This document shows positions 61,524 through 64,000 of a stretch of DNA of 64,000 nt, in pieces. Origin of the DNA: Candidatus Saccharibacteria bacterium UBA5145 (GTDB taxonomy: Bacteria; Patescibacteriota; Saccharimonadia; Saccharimonadales; UBA4665). The position numbers and the translations under genes were made by a program. The DNA is taken from NCBI GenBank assembly GCA_002413865.1, contig DHXX01000012.1:3579-67578 (forward strand), in the 5' to 3' direction. The notes under the pieces were generated by a model. It worked only from the letters and a program-made list of their open reading frames with translations. It was not told the DNA's origin and searched no databases. Position 1 is the first letter of the stretch. Every line of letters begins with the position of its first letter.

Positions 61524-62402
61524 ATGAAAGCTATGAAATACACCATAACAGACCTGAGAGCGGATTTTCCAGACGACGCTGCTTGTTTGGGATGGCTGAA
61601 AGACTACTTGTTTCCTGACGGTATCAGTTGCCCGACCGAAAACAAGGTCACGCCCCACCATAAACTTAGTAAGCGCAAAGCTTACTCTTGTGAGTTATGT
61701 GGTCATCACACTTACCCTACCGCTAATACTATCTTTCATAAGTCCTCTACGCCACTGACACTATGGTTCTACGCTATCTACTTTATGACCGCCACCCGTG
61801 CAGGGATTAGCGCTAAACAGCTTGAACGTGAGCTAGGCGTGACTTATAAGACCGCATGGCGTATGTTCCACCAAATCCGCTCTATGATGGGTGACGATAG
61901 CGAGCTGTCTGGCGAGGTTGAAGTTGATGAAACTTATATACACCCTGACCCATCTAAGAATAGCCGCCTTAAATCTGAATCGGGCAAACGCTACCACAAC
62001 AGCCAAGTAATATTTGGCATGGTTGAGCGTGGCGGCAAGGCTAGAGTAAAGCACGTAAAGAGTGCTGGTAAGCGCGTACTAGTGCCTGAGATACAAAAAG
62101 GCATTAAAGTTGGATCTACAGTTTTTAGTGATGAGTGGAAAGCTTACGACAAGTTACCTATGTATGGCTATCCACATGAGAGTATTAAACACTCTGCTAA
62201 TCAATACGTTGCTGGGCGTATCCATACACAGAACGTCGATAACTTATGGTCAAACATGAAACGTGGCATTAAGGGCGTGTACCGCCATGTGGACGCTCAG
62301 TATTTGCAAGCATACGTCGATGAGTACGCATTTCGCTACTCACACCGAAATGATTTTCAACCTATGTTTTGGGCTTTGATTGGGCAAGTGGCCAAGAAGT
62401 AA
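61524..62402 (+). CDS. IS1595-family transposase
   Basis: 292 residues from ATG 61524. An N-terminal zinc-finger/HTH region (CPTENKV ... CELCGHHTYPTANTIF), then the ISXO2-like DDE domain: VEVDETYIHPDP (first Asp pair), VFSDEWKAYDKL (second Asp), HSANQYVAGRIHTQNVDNLWSNMKRGIKGVYRHV (the N/H-containing motif typical of IS1595). The frame is intact with no stops, and it sits between complete terminal repeats, so the element may still be active. Confidence 0.95.
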   Translation: MKAMKYTITDLRADFPDDAACLGWLKDYLFPDGISCPTENKVTPHHKLSKRKAYSCELCGHHTYPTANTIFHKSSTPLTLWFYAIYFMTATRAGISAKQLERELGVTYKTAWRMFHQIRSMMGDDSELSGEVEVDETYIHPDPSKNSRLKSESGKRYHNSQVIFGMVERGGKARVKHVKSAGKRVLVPEIQKGIKVGSTVFSDEWKAYDKLPMYGYPHESIKHSANQYVAGRIHTQNVDNLWSNMKRGIKGVYRHVDAQYLQAYVDEYAFRYSHRNDFQPMFWALIGQVAKK

Positions 62403-62493
62403 GCAGTAGCGTAATAGACATAGTTTTTATGCTTATGGTACAATTATATTACTAATGAATGTACGACTGTAGGGGCGCCAGAAGTAACATTAT

Positions 62494-62613
62494 ATGAAAA
62501 CAAAATATTTGACACAAACATCTAAAGCTGCTATTTTTAGTTTCTCAATGTGGGAAATTAAAAAGAGCCGCTTTACCGAGTAATGCGACTCTTTAAGAAC
62601 TTGTAGAAGAGTT
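62494..62613 (+). terminator. Post-transposase region with a hairpin and a weak small frame
   Basis: AAAGAGcCGC/GCGaCTCTTT (62563-62598) is a terminator-like hairpin downstream of the transposase. A 29-codon frame (62494-62583, begins MKTKYLTQTSK) overlaps it; coding is doubtful. Confidence 0.5.
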
Positions 62614-62778
62614 CTAAACTAGCGTTAGCTGCCTGTTCCTATGGAATGGGCAGTTTTCGTTGTGAGTAACAAACGGAAAACATTTCAATCCATAGTCAGC
62701 TGCTCGCAGCACCTTGCCGTTAGGCAGGCGTCGCGTCGCGCTGAAGTGAACAGGGCAGCCGCAAGTGATTTTTCTCAC
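62614..62778 (-). CDS. Small Cys/His-rich passenger protein (54 aa)
   Basis: 54 residues starting GTG 62778, with GGAG seven bases upstream. The pattern CGCPVHFSATRRLPNG...CFPFVTHNENCPFHRN gives Cys/His pairs like a small zinc-binding domain. No family is identified with confidence; similar small proteins occur in phages. It lies inside the transposon, opposite in direction to the transposase. Confidence 0.45.
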   Translation of the reverse strand: MRKITCGCPVHFSATRRLPNGKVLRAADYGLKCFPFVTHNENCPFHRNRQLTLV

Positions 62779-63257
62779 GGGCGTGCTCCAAATTTTTAAA
62801 TAACGTGACAACCATTGGTCATGCTTACGTTGATACGGTTTTTGTTTTAATTCCTCTTTGGATCTGCGCTAACTCGGATTGTCATCCCCGCTGTTTATTT
62901 CCAACAAAAAAGTCCCATACCAATATCTGGCATGGGCGTGTGTTTATTACGCCGATAGGCATATGGTCTTTTGGGACCCATGCCAGATATCGAAACAGGA
63001 CTAGATTATTAACACAATTTAACCCACGGCGACCAAGCCATAAAAGCGTTGTGTGCGAAGCCCAAAACTAGACTTATACGACATACTTTAAAGCATTAGC
63101 GTCGTTTTTGCAAGGCAATCGTGATGTGCTATTTACTTACTTTTCTTGCGAGCGACTTTTTTTAATACCTTAAAGAACTGAGATTTGCTAGGTGGCGTGA
63201 CGGGTTTATCCATGCTTCCAGTATACGCCGCTTTAACCAATGGACAATCATAAACGG
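62779..63257. other. Transposon interior with a large inverted repeat
   Basis: ATATCTGGCATGGG (62923-62936) and CCCATGCCAGATAT (62977-62990) form a perfect 14-bp inverted repeat around a 40-base loop. There is a plus-strand frame (62805-63071) across it, but with no convincing composition. 63133-63257 encodes a Lys-rich stretch on the minus strand (KVLKKVARKKSK) in a different frame from the gene at 63258; it may be a separate short gene or a frameshift remnant. Confidence 0.5.
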
Positions 63258-63509
63258 CTACCTTATCCAGTCCTTTGGCTGGTAAGCCAATGGCCCCGAA
63301 ACGAATGCTGATGGGACCTTTTCTATACCGGCTTTTGATAAACGACGGCAGATACAGGAGGGGCAAAGCAGGCCAGCACCGCCCTCCGTACCAACGCCGG
63401 GGCCAAAAGGGGTTATTTTGTTCCATGCCCAGTTAGGGATAAGTAGGTCTGGAAAGCCCGGCTCACCGTATGGTATTTTACAGTCAAAACACTCAGCTTT
63501 AGGTATCAT
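63258..63509 (-). CDS. Small Cys-rich zinc-ribbon-like passenger protein (83 aa)
   Basis: 83 residues from ATG 63509, preceded by a ribosome site AGGTGG. CxxC pairs in CFDCKIPYGEPGFPDLLI and LLCPSCICRRLSKAGI make a zinc-ribbon layout, of the type seen in small phage and plasmid proteins. The frame ends where an overlapping frame (63133-63426) begins to look plausible, so a programmed or mutational frameshift is possible. Function unknown. Confidence 0.6.
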   Translation of the reverse strand: MIPKAECFDCKIPYGEPGFPDLLIPNWAWNKITPFGPGVGTEGGAGLLCPSCICRRLSKAGIEKVPSAFVSGPLAYQPKDWIR

Positions 63510-63539
63510 GAACCCACCTAAGTTTTAAGGAGTATAGCA

Positions 63540-63692
63540 ATGGCAAAAGTTTCACCGTTTCATTCAAAACTACCAGAAACAGACGTGTACCACGATAATA
63601 GCTCGTGTACACTTGGCGACAATATCGAAAGCTACAACCGGATAGCTGGTACTGGCGGCCTTCGTAAGTGTAGCCAATGCGCCACCCTATAA
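63540..63692 (+). CDS. Small passenger protein (50 aa)
   Basis: 50 residues starting ATG 63540, with AAGGAG eight bases upstream and a terminator 21 bases after the stop. Begins MAKVSPFHSKLPETDVYHDN and ends with a CxxC pair (LRKCSQCATL). Divergent from the zinc-ribbon gene, with only 30 bases between them. No family recognised; the C-terminal CxxC suggests metal or redox binding. Confidence 0.62.
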   Translation: MAKVSPFHSKLPETDVYHDNSSCTLGDNIESYNRIAGTGGLRKCSQCATL

Positions 63693-63712
63693 CTGGCAAG
63701 TACTGAGGATAA

Positions 63713-63746
63713 AACGCCGGCAGTGAAAATCGCCGGCGTTTTATTT
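63713..63746 (+). terminator. Terminator near the right transposon end
   Basis: AACGCCGGC-agtgaaaat-CGCCGGCGTTTTATTTT: a strong stem and T run after the 50-aa gene, just inside the right inverted repeat. Confidence 0.88.
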
Positions 63747-63894
63747 TATATAAGTTACGTGCTCTCATGGTATAAGTGCCATACCCATGAGTCGATTGAG
63801 TTGCGTTGCCGTGTGGGCTCCGGTCTGCTGCGGCGTAGAGTAGGGGCTGACGATGGGATATTAGAACAGGCGAATACTGGCTAGCTAAAAGAGG

Positions 63895-64000
63895 CTATTG
63901 CCCGTTCCAATACTGGGCGATCATTCCAATCCCTGCGACTAAGTTGTTGTCCCAATTGCCGCCAGCAGGCAGACCCGAGACTGTTCCGTTGACCGTAAAG
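63895..64000 (-). CDS. Unknown protein, C-terminal fragment at window edge
   Basis: An open frame enters from the right edge and ends with TAG at 63895-63897. The visible residues, GNWDNNLVAGIGMIAQYWNGQ at the end preceded by TVNGTVSGLP, are rich in Gly, Asn and aromatic residues, like a secreted or surface protein. Too little is present for identification. 63781-63894, between it and the transposon, holds nothing recognisable. Confidence 0.4.
   Translation of the reverse strand, partial: FTVNGTVSGLPAGGNWDNNLVAGIGMIAQYWNGQ

Larger units (their letters stand above)
61476..63780 (+). mobile_element. IS1595-family transposon with passenger genes (2305 bp)
   Basis: The left end GGCACTTATACC...AGCACGTAA (61476-61501) and the right end, inverted, at 63755-63780 match at 24 of 26 positions. 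The 8 bases outside are TTACCCAT on the left and ATACCCAT on the right, a 7-of-8 target-site duplication. An IS1595 transposase gene (61524-62402) lies inside. About 1.3 kb of extra DNA contains small cysteine-rich genes and hairpins, making it a passenger-carrying element. The promoter's -35 box lies inside the left end. Confidence 0.9.

Noticed and set aside
62805..63071. Plus-strand frame of 88 codons inside the transposon
   Set aside because: It spans a perfect inverted repeat, lacks a ribosome site, and overlaps the likely gene start on the other strand.

Overview
The window looks like part of the chromosome of a Saccharibacteria (TM7)-type Patescibacterium. This is inferred from the mix of genes, not from a marker search. 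Supporting signs are the compact gene set, the origin cluster (recF, dnaN and dnaA on the minus strand facing rpmH, rnpA, yidC and jag on the plus strand), a type IV secretion-like locus with many small VirB2-like proteins, secreted murein hydrolases and many promoters whose -10 box sits only 6-11 bases before an ATG. TGA acts as a stop codon (for example at overlapping gene ends at 21104 and 59186), so the recoded Gracilibacteria/Absconditabacteria code is unlikely.

Layout. 1-4.6 kb: end of tsaD, valS, then a minus-strand group (HIT protein, small membrane protein, XRE-HAD fusion). 4.7-7.8 kb: a large secreted, C-terminally anchored SGNH hydrolase. 7.9-9.6 kb and 16.5-17.2 kb: four tRNA genes (three Ser, one Arg), each followed by a terminator and by an unusual hairpin-rich repeat that carries a copy of that tRNA's own 3' end. 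A rod-shaped structured RNA candidate lies directly before tRNA-Arg. 9.6-18.6 kb: assorted small genes (GNAT, ferric-reductase-like flavoprotein, NmrA-like protein, YihY/BrkB, ComF, Hsp20).

18.9-34.4 kb: a T4SS-like locus. Six tandem VirB2-like pilin genes (minus) diverge from VirB6-like, PrgI/VirB3-like, a VirB4 split over two genes, a membrane protein ending in an M15-type peptidase domain, a secreted protein with two lysozyme-like domains and a membrane-anchored beta-rich protein. No VirD4, VirB11 or relaxase is visible here. 34.5-41.5 kb: recF, dnaN, oriC candidate, dnaA, rpmH, rnpA, yidC, jag.

41.6-61.4 kb: two related small proteins, then a cell-surface glycan region: glycosyltransferases, a Wzm/Wzt-type ABC exporter, a GT2-GT4 fusion, a sugar-nucleotide epimerase, a UDP-galactopyranose-mutase-like flavoprotein, GtrA and a GT-C membrane transferase, followed by a secreted repeat protein and a DUF2142 membrane protein. 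The part from about 47 to 51.5 kb looks AT-richer than the rest, which suggests transfer. 61.5-63.8 kb: a complete IS1595-family transposon with 26-bp terminal inverted repeats, a near-perfect 8-bp target duplication and small passenger genes. Four families of dispersed inverted repeats lie in the intergenic regions.

The strongest candidate for something undescribed is the tRNA-linked repeat family. At each of four loci a short (about 150-180 bp) structured unit ends in a copy of the neighbouring tRNA's 3' end, as expected for a very small element that inserts at, or copies, tRNA 3' ends.
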